Shown here piece after piece: positions 33,748-43,568 of a stretch of 64,000 nt of DNA. The notes beneath the pieces were generated by a model. That model made no database searches. It was not told where the DNA came from and worked only from the letters and a program-made list of their open reading frames with translations. How positions within the stretch are numbered: position 1 is the first letter of the stretch; every line of letters starts with the position of its first letter. The translations under genes were made by a program, and so were the position numbers. Source of the stretch: Robinsoniella peoriensis (lineage in GTDB: Bacteria; Bacillota; Clostridia; Lachnospirales; Lachnospiraceae); contig NZ_JTGN01000001.1 in assembly GCF_000797495.1 (NCBI RefSeq), forward strand, positions 69,501 through 133,500, read 5' to 3'.

Positions 33748-35528
33748 TACATATCTCCTCCCCTTTGTATTAATGGCAGCCGAATGCAAAACCGGCTTCC
33801 CTGATATGGCATGCTATCAATGGATATCCCATATTCATTCCCACACGATAATTGTATCCTCTGATTTACATTGCGGATCCCAATGCTTTTTTTATTATCC
33901 TGTACCTCTTTCGGCTCATTGATAAAAGCATTTAAATCCCGTACCCGTTCTTCATCCATCCCAACTCCGTCATCTTCAATAACAATGAGCAATGCCTCCT
34001 TTTCCCTGCGTATCGAGATCTCAAGGGTCCCTTTTGATGTCAGATTCCCCAACCCATGTACAATCGCATTCTCTACAATCGGCTGTAAAATAAACCGCAG
34101 AATCATGTAACGATCCACATCTGCCTCCACATTATAAAAGACTTCAAAGCGTTCGTTATAACGTATTTTCTGAATAAATATATAATTCTGTGTATGATGC
34201 AGTTCCTGGGCAATTGTTACAAATTCTCCGTAATTTTTACCCAGACTGTAACGGAAGATTTCGCCCAGCTTCTCACACATATCACATACCACAAACGCCT
34301 GATTGACTGCAGCGATTGAGCTGATCGTCTCCAGTGTATTGTATAGAAAATGCGGATTAATCTGAAGCTGCAGATTACGCAGCTGTGTTTCTTTATTTTC
34401 CAACTGCTGTATATAGTTTTTTCGAATCAGCTTTTCCAGTTTTTTCAGCATATGGCTGAATTGTTTGTCCAGATAAGCGATTTCATCACTACCGGCAATG
34501 GGCTCTGTAATGGTAAGGTCGCCGGTCTCCGCAACTTTAATTTTTTGTACCAGCGCCCCAACCCTTGCAGAAAAACGGTATGTGAATAAGTATGAAAAAA
34601 ATAATATTGCCAGGATAACCAGCAGTAAAAGGGGGATCACCAGAAGCTGTATCTCTCCTTTTTTCTCCATAAGTTCACTGTTTGCAAATAAGAACAGAAT
34701 GTTCATTCCATATTCTTCTAATGAGGTACTGGCTACCACATAGTCTGATATGGTATGGATTTTGCCGTTATGATACTGTTCTCCATCTGCCTGACGCTTT
34801 AAAAATTCCGAGAGAACTTCCCCTTTATTCTGGTCTGAATCATAGAGGGCTTTGCCGTCTGCACCATATACGATAACATCAAAATTACTTTTATCATTTT
34901 CCCAGTTCTTACCGGGGGAAAACAGACGTTCCATAAATATATCAAGTTTTACGATTCCAATATCTTTTTTTGTGTAATTAAGCAGGTCTATCTTTTCTAT
35001 TTCCCGCAGAATGGACAAGATCGTCTGACCTTTTCCAGCAGACAGGTAAGTAAACCAGCCTTCATTCAGAGCTTTTTTATTACGGTACCAGGACTCTTTT
35101 TTTGCTGCTTCTATCATGGTAGCTTTGTTGCCATACACAGGGTTCTCAGCGATTTTGGAATAAATCATACAGTTTCGTATCTCACTGGGACGGTCCAGCA
35201 GCAGCGATTTCGTTACCTCTGTGCTGATTTCCTGTCCCTTCTTGTATGGACTCTTTGCCGCCGATGAATTTGTGAGGGTGTCCAGTATTATGGTATTATT
35301 CGCGATAAAATCCAGGCTGTTCTGGTATTGCAGCATTTTTTCTTCAATATTTTTCATATACTGTGCTGTAATTTGTTCGTGTGAATTAACCAGATCCCCT
35401 ACGATCAGCCGCTCTATTTTCTGAAACAGAAAGCCGGTGATTAATATGATCGGTACTACGCTGATCACGATAGTGAAAGAAACCAGCTGTTTAAATATGG
35501 AATAACTGTAAATTTTTTTACTTTTCAT
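33747..35528 (-). CDS. Sensor histidine kinase (YesM/LytS-like)
   Basis: A 593-residue membrane kinase: an N-terminal membrane helix, an extracellular dCache-like sensing domain (about residues 40-285), a second membrane helix, a HAMP linker (about 315-365), the phosphoacceptor motif QINPHFLYNTLE (His393) and an ATPase domain with VENAIVHGLGN and DDGVGMDEE. It likely senses the glycan or its breakdown product outside the cell and phosphorylates the overlapping response regulator. Confidence 0.93.
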   Translation of the reverse strand: MKSKKIYSYSIFKQLVSFTIVISVVPIILITGFLFQKIERLIVGDLVNSHEQITAQYMKNIEEKMLQYQNSLDFIANNTIILDTLTNSSAAKSPYKKGQEISTEVTKSLLLDRPSEIRNCMIYSKIAENPVYGNKATMIEAAKKESWYRNKKALNEGWFTYLSAGKGQTILSILREIEKIDLLNYTKKDIGIVKLDIFMERLFSPGKNWENDKSNFDVIVYGADGKALYDSDQNKGEVLSEFLKRQADGEQYHNGKIHTISDYVVASTSLEEYGMNILFLFANSELMEKKGEIQLLVIPLLLLVILAILFFSYLFTYRFSARVGALVQKIKVAETGDLTITEPIAGSDEIAYLDKQFSHMLKKLEKLIRKNYIQQLENKETQLRNLQLQINPHFLYNTLETISSIAAVNQAFVVCDMCEKLGEIFRYSLGKNYGEFVTIAQELHHTQNYIFIQKIRYNERFEVFYNVEADVDRYMILRFILQPIVENAIVHGLGNLTSKGTLEISIRREKEALLIVIEDDGVGMDEERVRDLNAFINEPKEVQDNKKSIGIRNVNQRIQLSCGNEYGISIDSMPYQGSRFCIRLPLIQRGGDM

Positions 35529-35592
35529 CTGTCTGCCCTTCTTGCTGTCATAAGCTGCTGTGTCTATATTTATCCGGGTATTCAGAAAGGTC

Positions 35593-35620
35593 TTAGAGCG
35601 TGATTTAAAATACGCTCTAA
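35593..35620. repeat. Minimal TAGAGCGT palindrome at the DUF4091 gene stop
   Basis: Perfect 9-base inverted repeat TTAGAGCGT/ACGCTCTAA around a 10-base AT-rich loop. Its terminal TAG is the stop of the gene ending at 35617. It could also act as a terminator, though the U tract is poor. Confidence 0.65.
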
Positions 35621-37263
35621 TGCCTTTTCGCGATCTCCCTGTTTACCTTTTCTCTGAGCTTCTGAAAAAACTGACTGCTGTACGGATAGGAAACAAGGGT
35701 TACCGGCATCTGTGCCGTCTGTCTGATCAGTTCTAATACATACTCTCTTGACGTAAGTTCTTCCAGCATCTGAAATGCACGGATATCCTGCATGGCTTCG
35801 GATAATACCATCAGGCGTATGGATTCTTCCGGGCAGCCGTCCTCTCCCGGATATACCAGGAAGGCATCTCCGGAAGGAAATGCTGCCCCTGCATCCGTGA
35901 CCTCATAAGGATTAATGTGGGACAGGGAATATTGCGAATTGTAGAAATTAAATCCCCAGTGCAGAAATCCCTCCAGGCGGTACTGATACATCTGTACTCC
36001 CAGAATCCGTGTTCTTCCCGAAGGCATGGCGAAGAAACGATTTGTAACATCTTTTCCCTGGGCCCCGCAATAATAGGTCCAAAGTCCCTGTACCTGATGT
36101 TCTAAAAAAGGATTCAGATGATCAATTCCCGGAACCGGTTTATCCACGATTCCGCTTTCATAAAAAGTATATCTGGAAACTGCATCCATAATGGGGTATC
36201 CCTTTAGATGGCCGGATACGGATTCCCTTACTTTCCGGTACATTTCCAGGTCTTTTTCCTCCGGCTCATCCGATAAGTGGAAAAATACCCGTCCTCTTAA
36301 ATCCCATTCATCCAGTTTTTGAACCAGCGCATCCAGATATTGTGCCAGAAATTCCTGGTATTCAGAGCTTTGACTATCCGTCTCCCATCCAAATATCTGT
36401 TCCATAACACCATCTTTTACTGCCATCACTTTGGGTGCACTTTTTGCCCCCCATTGTGTAAAAAGATGGGCGATTTCAAAATATTTCACACCGCAATCCA
36501 TACACATTTGAAAATAGGTATAAAGTTTTTCAAAGGAAAAGATATATTTTTTATCCGAAACACTCACATCTACCAGCTGCACCGTGGTGCGTTCTCCGCC
36601 TATAACGGTATCCAAAGGAGGAGTAAATGTGGGCGCTAAAATCATATTAATGCCGCGTTTTACATATAGAGTGATAAAATTCTTTAATATCTGCCAGTGC
36701 CGCGCAGACCAGGGCTCTGCCCGGTAATAGTCAGCAAGACAGTCACAATGGAACCACTCTGTATGAATACAGGTCTGGGGGCTTAGATTAACCGGATAGA
36801 TGCAGATCTCTGTATGTACCTCACCGACCAGTAAATTATCTTCATCATAAAACTGCAAGGTCAGATCCTGTAATCCCTCCATTCCCTCTTTTGCTTCCAT
36901 ATCAATCCATAATGTGTGCCACTGGCGTGGAATAAATGGAATCTTTTCAAGCGAAATATCTCTTAATAAATCCGGATAAAGTCCGGGTTCTTTGGAGAGA
37001 TAATGCTCATCGCAGTCTCCGTTGCAGGGCAGGATAGAGGGCATCAGCTTCACTTCCCGTATCCGTACCGCATCCTTTAAGCTCCCTTTCACCTTTACCT
37101 CCCCATACCGGGTATACGAAGTCTCTGCCCGATATGCACATTGAAGGGAGATGGTTTCTCCCAGGAAGCCGGATAACACTATTCCCTTTAAGTCATCTTC
37201 CGGTTCTATTCCTGGAAATACTTTGGTAAGGGAACTTATAAATTTAAATTCATATTTGATCAT
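35617..37263 (-). CDS. DUF4091 / GH123-like protein
   Basis: A 548-residue protein with an N-terminal beta-rich part and a TIM-barrel-like DUF4091 region. FFHLSDEPEEKD (329-334 for HLSDEP) matches the Asp-Glu pair used by GH123 beta-N-acetylgalactosaminidases, where substrate assistance by the acetamido group is used. LAPTFTPPLDTVIGG and GWGFNFYN-like FLHWGFNFYNSQYS are other family features. No signal peptide, so cytoplasmic. A glycosidase releasing N-acetylhexosamine is the likely role, but activity of DUF4091 proteins is poorly established. Confidence 0.75.
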   Translation of the reverse strand: MIKYEFKFISSLTKVFPGIEPEDDLKGIVLSGFLGETISLQCAYRAETSYTRYGEVKVKGSLKDAVRIREVKLMPSILPCNGDCDEHYLSKEPGLYPDLLRDISLEKIPFIPRQWHTLWIDMEAKEGMEGLQDLTLQFYDEDNLLVGEVHTEICIYPVNLSPQTCIHTEWFHCDCLADYYRAEPWSARHWQILKNFITLYVKRGINMILAPTFTPPLDTVIGGERTTVQLVDVSVSDKKYIFSFEKLYTYFQMCMDCGVKYFEIAHLFTQWGAKSAPKVMAVKDGVMEQIFGWETDSQSSEYQEFLAQYLDALVQKLDEWDLRGRVFFHLSDEPEEKDLEMYRKVRESVSGHLKGYPIMDAVSRYTFYESGIVDKPVPGIDHLNPFLEHQVQGLWTYYCGAQGKDVTNRFFAMPSGRTRILGVQMYQYRLEGFLHWGFNFYNSQYSLSHINPYEVTDAGAAFPSGDAFLVYPGEDGCPEESIRLMVLSEAMQDIRAFQMLEELTSREYVLELIRQTAQMPVTLVSYPYSSQFFQKLREKVNREIAKRH

Positions 37264-37303
37264 GTTGTTATCTACCTTTCACTGAAAATAATTAATATCA
37301 ATT

Positions 37304-38887
37304 TTAATCAGGTTCTATGATTTCTGCACAAACTTTATTGTCAGTAAACCGGTAAGTAAATCGCACAACAGCGTTATCCCTGTATGTAACAAGGCTTGCC
37401 TTATTTGATGAACCGCTTCTTGGATAGCTGTCGTAACAGTATGTTGCAGACAGCGTGCCATAAGTGGATATTGCATAATCATATGTTCCCGCATAGGGAA
37501 TCACTACTGTCAGCGTATACATACCCTCACCCAGATAATACATACGGGTCACTTCACTGTTGGAATCATTTTCCACGGCTCCCGCCGAAGGTTGAAAGCT
37601 TCCATAAACCACTACTTTTTCCGGAAGTTTCACACCGGTTTCTTTATCATAGACGTCTCTTGCTCCATAATCCATCAGATTTCCGGGATTGGCTGCTTTT
37701 TCACGGAGGCTGTGATTCATTTTCCAGAGTCTTTGCAAAGCTTCTTCCTGGGAAAATCCCATGGGGCAGTCTTTACTTTTTTGGTTGATCTGGTAGAACT
37801 CCTGAATCTCTTTTGTTCCATCTTCTTTCTCCATCATGAGAGCTGCATCACTGAGCATTCTTCGAAACGGAATTTCAAAATAGGCATTTGGATTCTGTAT
37901 TTCTGTCCAGTAATAAGTATACTCCAGAAAATGATTACGGGTTGCTGCATCCTGGTTAGCAAACCATCCGATCTGGTCATATCCCCACCAGTCTTTCCTT
38001 GCCAGCTCTTCTCTGGTAAACTCATCAAACCGCTCTATTACTTTCCCGCCCCAGTTGTCATACTCCATAAGATAGGGCATTGCCTGGGCACTCCATCCAT
38101 TGGGATTGCTGCCGCCTTCGCTAAACCCTTCTTTTACCAGCACCTGCTTATGCCCCGGATGCGCAAGCAGCGGAAAACCCGTAAATGGCATGGCATGATA
38201 ATCAAACAACAATCTTCCACTGATATTAATACCATGTGTATGGGCATCCAGAAGTACTTTATGCCGGCGGGCATGTTTTTTCGCATAATCCCTGATCAGT
38301 TGAAACAGCTCTTCTGTTTTTAGAAATCCTTTATCATTGGCAGTATACAAGTGAATCTGCCCCATATGGAGCGCTTCATATCCACAGTCAATATAACGGC
38401 AGGCCCTGTAATAAAACCACATTCTCGCCTCCAGACGGTTCAGGTCGGGTATCCCACCGTTTTTTTCTTTTTCACGGCTTATATGTATAAACCCCGGCGG
38501 TTTCTGTGGAAACAAGGTCTTTTCCAGACAAAAATTTCTTTTTTCCGGTTTCTCGCCAAATGCTTCAAAAACATATTCTGGAATGGGAATCTCATTGATT
38601 TTTTCTACAATTATCTCGAATATACAAGCCTGCAATATGATCTCCTCATCTAATGCATGGACTTTTTCCGCCAGAATCCTGCTTTTTTCAAAATGTACCT
38701 CATCGTCCATTGTCATATACCAGACTCCCGAGGCTCTGCCTAAGAACTTCACCCCCAGATCACGAATGACTCTCAAGTCATCCTTCAGAGTATTGCTTTC
38801 AAATAATCCCGCTGCTGTCACTGCCCTGGAAAGATAATTTTCCAGAACATCCTTTTTTATGTACGTATCGAAGATATAATCTGTCAT
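37304..38887 (-). CDS. Uncharacterised 527-residue protein of the glycan locus
   Basis: I do not recognise a named family. The N-terminal 400 residues look like an alpha/beta barrel: motifs include LGVKFLGRASGVWY, HMGQIHLY (174-181), VLLDAHTHGINISG (DAHTHG 214-219), FDYHAMPFTG and WWGYDQIGWFANQDAA. The last 100 residues (about 425-527) are a beta-rich module resembling a carbohydrate-binding or linker domain. No signal peptide. The several His/Asp/Trp clusters fit a carbohydrate-active or metal-dependent enzyme. Its ATG directly follows the aminopeptidase stop codon, so it is translationally tied to the locus. Confidence 0.6.
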   Translation of the reverse strand: MTDYIFDTYIKKDVLENYLSRAVTAAGLFESNTLKDDLRVIRDLGVKFLGRASGVWYMTMDDEVHFEKSRILAEKVHALDEEIILQACIFEIIVEKINEIPIPEYVFEAFGEKPEKRNFCLEKTLFPQKPPGFIHISREKEKNGGIPDLNRLEARMWFYYRACRYIDCGYEALHMGQIHLYTANDKGFLKTEELFQLIRDYAKKHARRHKVLLDAHTHGINISGRLLFDYHAMPFTGFPLLAHPGHKQVLVKEGFSEGGSNPNGWSAQAMPYLMEYDNWGGKVIERFDEFTREELARKDWWGYDQIGWFANQDAATRNHFLEYTYYWTEIQNPNAYFEIPFRRMLSDAALMMEKEDGTKEIQEFYQINQKSKDCPMGFSQEEALQRLWKMNHSLREKAANPGNLMDYGARDVYDKETGVKLPEKVVVYGSFQPSAGAVENDSNSEVTRMYYLGEGMYTLTVVIPYAGTYDYAISTYGTLSATYCYDSYPRSGSSNKASLVTYRDNAVVRFTYRFTDNKVCAEIIEPD

Positions 38888-40312
38888 CTATTTGTCACTC
38901 CTTTTATCATCTAATAGTGAAGCAATCGTATCTGTAAAAACGCCGGTGGCACCTTTACACAAGCTTTCCGTCTCCTGCTTATTTACAGCAGGTCCTACCA
39001 CATCCAGATGAATCCACCGGATTCCTTCCTCGATAAATTCTTCCAGAAAAGATGCCGCAACACTTGCACCCCCGCCCTTTCCAGGAACATAGTTTATCAA
39101 ATCTGCCGTAAGAGAATCTTTGATTTCCTGTTGAAAATACGCATCTAAAGGCAGTCTCCAGAGTTTTTCACCGCAGACTTTTGCCCGGTCCTGAAATTCC
39201 CCATAAAATTCGTCACAATTGGAAAATATCCCTGCTATCTCACTCCCAAGGGCGTTCTGGCAGGAATAGGTGAGCGTTGCAAGATCAATGATACTCTCTG
39301 CACCGATTTTTGCTGCAAAAGTCAGCGCATCACAGAGTATCAGGCGCCCTTCTGCATCGGTGTTATAGATCTCTACCGTCTTACCTGACATGGTCGTAAT
39401 TACATCTCCCATTTTACAGGCATCCGGACTGATCACGTTTTCCACGCAGGGTAAAATGGCGCAGATTCTCTGTTTGCTTTTATTACGCACTGCAGTTTCA
39501 AAAGCCGCCAGTATATTGGCACCACCGCACATATCATACTGCATCCCCTCCATGTCACCCATGTTTTTTAAATGATAGCCCCCACTGTCAAACATAACCG
39601 ATTTTCCTACCAGGGCAGTAAGGCTCCCTTCTCCACTTCCTTCATAATACAGTACCAGGAGTCTTGCCTCTTTGCTGCTCCCCTGATTTACTGCAAGAAT
39701 TCCCTGGCATCCCATTTCTTTCAAAGCTCTGTCATCAAACACTTCCGCTTTTATATGATAATAATCCGCCAGTTCTCTGACATACCCTTCCATCTCCCGG
39801 ATTCCAAAATAATTGCCCGGAAGGTTCCCAAGACTTCTGGCATGGCTGATACACCTGGCATCCATAACTGCTTCCTCCAGGATTTTGCACAGATCAAATC
39901 TCGTAATAAAGGTATAATGGCATTTGGGATATTTTGAAAACAATTCCCTGTTAATAAATATACTATTATTTCCAATTTTTTTTAACCCTTCTTTTGCAAA
40001 AGAATATCCGCCTTTCACAATTGCCTTAACCATAAGCCGAATCAGTTCTGCTGCGCTTTCCTCTTCCCTGCACACTCCGTCCAGGTAAATCCGGATATCA
40101 CCCACGGCATTTTTCCCCAGTATCCGGGATTGTTTCTGTAAATCGCAAAAAGGATATTCTTTGTTCTCTCGAATATCCCACCTGGTGATCTGTCTTTTTT
40201 GTATACTGCTGTTTATGATTGGGGCATTCAGTTTCTCCCCTTTTTTTCCTATGAGTATCAGCCTGCTTTCTTCTCCCATTGGATCTAAGCCGGCATTAAT
40301 ATGAAACTGCAT
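38888..40312 (-). CDS. M17 family leucyl aminopeptidase
   Basis: A 474-residue cytosolic metallo-aminopeptidase. All metal and catalytic positions of the family are present: LVGKSVMFDSGGYHLK supplies K237, D242 and K249, YDMCGGA supplies D260, and NTDAEGRL supplies D319 and E321. It removes N-terminal residues from peptides. Its place inside a glycosidase locus suggests trimming of the peptide part of imported glycopeptides. GGGAGG lies 9 bases before ATG at 40312; an ATG at 40318 and a longer frame to 40348 are alternatives. Confidence 0.85.
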   Translation of the reverse strand: MQFHINAGLDPMGEESRLILIGKKGEKLNAPIINSSIQKRQITRWDIRENKEYPFCDLQKQSRILGKNAVGDIRIYLDGVCREEESAAELIRLMVKAIVKGGYSFAKEGLKKIGNNSIFINRELFSKYPKCHYTFITRFDLCKILEEAVMDARCISHARSLGNLPGNYFGIREMEGYVRELADYYHIKAEVFDDRALKEMGCQGILAVNQGSSKEARLLVLYYEGSGEGSLTALVGKSVMFDSGGYHLKNMGDMEGMQYDMCGGANILAAFETAVRNKSKQRICAILPCVENVISPDACKMGDVITTMSGKTVEIYNTDAEGRLILCDALTFAAKIGAESIIDLATLTYSCQNALGSEIAGIFSNCDEFYGEFQDRAKVCGEKLWRLPLDAYFQQEIKDSLTADLINYVPGKGGGASVAASFLEEFIEEGIRWIHLDVVGPAVNKQETESLCKGATGVFTDTIASLLDDKRSDK

Positions 40313-40424
40313 TTTCATTTTCCTCCCGCAGACATTTTCGCCCGACATTTATTCCCGTGAGCAGCCAGCCAAACGGACGCGCCTGCGGGTCCATCCGGCT
40401 GCTTCCACAAGTATGTATTTTATG

Positions 40425-43400
40425 TTAGAAATTCACCATAATGGTTTTAATCTCGTAGGGCTTAACGAAGATTTCTACCGGCCCTTCCTGAAATGTTCCT
40501 TCCGGTATTTCCATCAGGCTGCATTCACACCACTGCCTGATATTAAAAGCACTCTGCATTTTGATCGTTTCTCTGGAACCTTTAAATTCATGAAAACGAA
40601 TTACAATGGCATCGCTGTTTTCTGCCTTTTTCACCGCATCCACTACAACTGCATCTCTGTCAAACGAAATAAAACTATGTTCCATAACCGGTTTTCCGGG
40701 TTTTCCAGATAATGGATTGTTAAGATCGAATGCCTCTTGTTCTATCTCCGCCCGGTACCATTCTCTGTGATGGGGCAAAATAGAATACGTGAATTCATGA
40801 TGTCCCAGATCTGCTGTATAATCCGGGTCCACCGCCGATTTTATCAGCGTCAGGCGAATGGTATCTTCTTTTATGTCATGTCCATATTTACAGTCATTTA
40901 AGACCGCCATTCCATATCCTGTTTCCCACAGATCTACCCACTTATGCGCCACTACTTCAAATTTGGCACTTTCCCAGGGGGTATTGCGGGTAATCGGTCT
41001 TCTCATATTGCCTTCCTGAATATCGAATCTGGCATCCACCGCCCGGATATCCACAGGAAATGCGGTTTTCAAAAGCTTCTGGCGTTCTTCCCAGTCTGCC
41101 TCAGTGCGAAAATCGATCCTTTTTTTGTTCCGGTACAGGCACATTGTCTGTCTGATCCTGGATTTATGATAAGACCAGGTGAAAGTGACATAAATTCCAG
41201 CCGGCTGCTCTTCTGCTTTAATTTTGATACAATTGGTGATTTCTTCTCGCTTTAAATCAATAGTAGGCTCCAGTTCCCATGCATCAAAACATCTTGGCTT
41301 GTCTTCAAAGACCTGGAGTACATTGCTGCATTTTCCCGATGGGAGTACCTCTCTTGCTGCTTCCTTGTCGTATATTCTGGTAAGCTGCCCCTGTCTGTTC
41401 CAGGAGACTATATAATACGGGGTATCTGCTTCAAAGATCTCTATTTCCTGTCTGGAACCGGCTGTACCCTCTTTTTTATAAATGGATACAAATGAAAATG
41501 GCTCTATATCCGATAAATATACTTCACTTCTCCCATTCTCCCATCTGGAATCCAGCTTTTTCCCATTTTCATCAATAAAGAAATCCGTCTTTTCCGTATC
41601 AGGTATCAGGACATAGGTATTCCGCTTCCAGTTTGCATTATTAAATACCGTATACACACCTTCCTCCGGCTGATATAAGGCTTTGCTGAGATTTTCATTC
41701 ACCTGCTTCAACAGCCCTTTGGCACGTTCATATTCGGTATGACTGTCTTCATATACTTCCTTAATAGAAGAACCCGGAAGAATATCATGAAATTGGTGAC
41801 ACAGAACAATTTTCCATGCCTTTAAGATTGTTTCTGACGGATAAGGTAAGCCGGTAAGCTGTAGTGCCAGCACACTCAGCAGTTCGGTATCTCTTAACCA
41901 ATATTCCATTCTGCGGTTCATTTTCTTATTATATGCCTGGGAAGTATAAGTTCCCCGGTGAAATTCCAGATATAACTCTCCATCCCAGACAGGCAGGAAC
42001 CCATTCATGGGATTTTCCAAAAGGGTCTGATTCAGCCTTTTGAAATAACTGCGGGCAGTTTCTGTTTTGACTTTGGGAATACCCGGTACTTTATTCAGCT
42101 GGGTCATGGTCTTAATCATATCACGATTGGGACCTCCGCCGCCATCACCATATCCATACGCGATTAAAAGTTCCCGGTTCAGATCTTTATTGCTGTAATT
42201 ATCCCAGACACCCTTGACAGCATATGGTCTGGTATCACCATTATATGTATAATATGAATCTCCCTGGTCTGTAGTGGTAATGAAATGTGTGGTAACCTCT
42301 GTCCCGTCTATCCCTCTCCATAAAAAGGTATCATAGGGCAGTTTATTGGTGTCATTCCAGCTGATTTTCGTAGTCATAAATGTGTTCACGCCGGACTTTT
42401 TCAGTATCTGGGGCAGCGCCCAGGAATATCCGAACACATCTGGGAGCCACAGAAAATCATTCTCATAGCCGAATTCCTGCATAAAGAAATTCTTTCCCAC
42501 CAGGATCTGGCGGATGATGGATTCTCCGGAAGCCAGATTACAGTCGCATTCCACCCACATGGAGCCTGAGGGTTCCCACTTCCCCTGTGCAGCCCTTTTT
42601 TTGATCTGTTCATAGATGTCCGGATAATCTTCTTTGATAAATTCGTAAAGCTGTGCCTGAGACTGCAAAAAAGTATACTGGTCATATTCTTCCATTAAAC
42701 GGTTCACACTGGAAAAAGAACGTGCCGCCTTTTCTCTGGTATGGCACAGCCTCCAAAGCCATGCTGCGTCAATATGGGTGTGCCCAAGTAAAGTCACTTC
42801 TACTTCCGGTTTTCCCTTTCCATCCATCTGTCCGTTTAAATAAGCATATGCTTTTTTTATACTCTCATAGAATTCGCCGCTGCCGGGTTCGGTATAGTCC
42901 ACATACCCAAAAGCTTTCACCAGTGTATTTAAAATCCATTCTCTATACTCATGGCTGTCATCCAGCAGCTCGTAAGCCTCCAGGGCAGTCCTTGCCAGAA
43001 AGTAAAAATCGTCTGTCGTATGATCCAGTATACCAAACTGCGCACGCTTTATTTCCATTGCCATTTCCCGGGGTCTTCCGCCGCCGTTTAACCCAGACCA
43101 GACACGGAAATTCAATTCCAGGCTGCATCCGTTTTTCCCTGGCTTTAAGAAGACTTCCCTGTGGTTTCCATCCACGCCCTGGTAAGGTTCCCCATTTAAA
43201 TACAGTAAGCTTTCAAAATGGCTGTTATTTCCGGTTCCCACCCGTGCCCCAAAGTCAAAGAGCCCGACTACGTCTTCCGCTTTCATTGTTTCTGGTATGG
43301 TGATGCGGGTACACAGCCAGTTATAGCGGTCCCATCCTTTCCAACGAAATCCCGGGCTTACCACGCGGGGTTCTCCCATGGGGGTACGGTTTCCTGTCTT

Positions 43401-43517
43401 CCCGTCATCCTCATACCAGAGAAACTCCGGTATTTCCTGTAAGCTGTGGTAACGCAGCTCTTCCAATTCTTCCAATAAATTCTTTATTCTGTCTTTGTTA
43501 TGAAAATCAAATGGCAT
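40425..43517 (-). CDS. Alpha-mannosidase, GH38
   Basis: A 1030-residue cytosolic alpha-mannosidase of the Ams1/MAN2C1 type. The zinc motif LGHTHIDAAWLW is at 244-255, the nucleophile Asp360 is in WLPDVFGYSWALPQ, and the C-terminal half carries the usual beta domains. It has no signal peptide. The family removes alpha-1,2, -1,3 or -1,6-linked mannose from free oligosaccharides. It stands directly behind the importer genes, with a GGAGG ribosome site, and is the core catabolic gene of the locus. Confidence 0.95.
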   Translation of the reverse strand: MPFDFHNKDRIKNLLEELEELRYHSLQEIPEFLWYEDDGKTGNRTPMGEPRVVSPGFRWKGWDRYNWLCTRITIPETMKAEDVVGLFDFGARVGTGNNSHFESLLYLNGEPYQGVDGNHREVFLKPGKNGCSLELNFRVWSGLNGGGRPREMAMEIKRAQFGILDHTTDDFYFLARTALEAYELLDDSHEYREWILNTLVKAFGYVDYTEPGSGEFYESIKKAYAYLNGQMDGKGKPEVEVTLLGHTHIDAAWLWRLCHTREKAARSFSSVNRLMEEYDQYTFLQSQAQLYEFIKEDYPDIYEQIKKRAAQGKWEPSGSMWVECDCNLASGESIIRQILVGKNFFMQEFGYENDFLWLPDVFGYSWALPQILKKSGVNTFMTTKISWNDTNKLPYDTFLWRGIDGTEVTTHFITTTDQGDSYYTYNGDTRPYAVKGVWDNYSNKDLNRELLIAYGYGDGGGGPNRDMIKTMTQLNKVPGIPKVKTETARSYFKRLNQTLLENPMNGFLPVWDGELYLEFHRGTYTSQAYNKKMNRRMEYWLRDTELLSVLALQLTGLPYPSETILKAWKIVLCHQFHDILPGSSIKEVYEDSHTEYERAKGLLKQVNENLSKALYQPEEGVYTVFNNANWKRNTYVLIPDTEKTDFFIDENGKKLDSRWENGRSEVYLSDIEPFSFVSIYKKEGTAGSRQEIEIFEADTPYYIVSWNRQGQLTRIYDKEAAREVLPSGKCSNVLQVFEDKPRCFDAWELEPTIDLKREEITNCIKIKAEEQPAGIYVTFTWSYHKSRIRQTMCLYRNKKRIDFRTEADWEERQKLLKTAFPVDIRAVDARFDIQEGNMRRPITRNTPWESAKFEVVAHKWVDLWETGYGMAVLNDCKYGHDIKEDTIRLTLIKSAVDPDYTADLGHHEFTYSILPHHREWYRAEIEQEAFDLNNPLSGKPGKPVMEHSFISFDRDAVVVDAVKKAENSDAIVIRFHEFKGSRETIKMQSAFNIRQWCECSLMEIPEGTFQEGPVEIFVKPYEIKTIMVNF

Positions 43518-43539
43518 ATTATCCTCCAGGATGTTACAG

Positions 43540-43556
43540 AATTTTAAACACGCTCC
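43540..43556. repeat. Single end of the TAGAGC repeat
   Basis: AATTTTAAACACGCTC matches the right terminus of the 164-bp palindrome. It lies between the permease and mannosidase genes; no partner end is seen nearby. Confidence 0.45.
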
Positions 43557-43568
43557 AGTGTATAGACA

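Noticed and set aside
37592-38323. 243-codon rightward open frame within the uncharacterised glycan-locus gene
   Set aside because: It has no ribosome site and lies opposite a frame that is coupled to both neighbours by short spacing.
42653-43303. 216-codon open frame opposite the GH38 gene
   Set aside because: Shadow of the mannosidase coding strand; the GH38 frame carries all family motifs.
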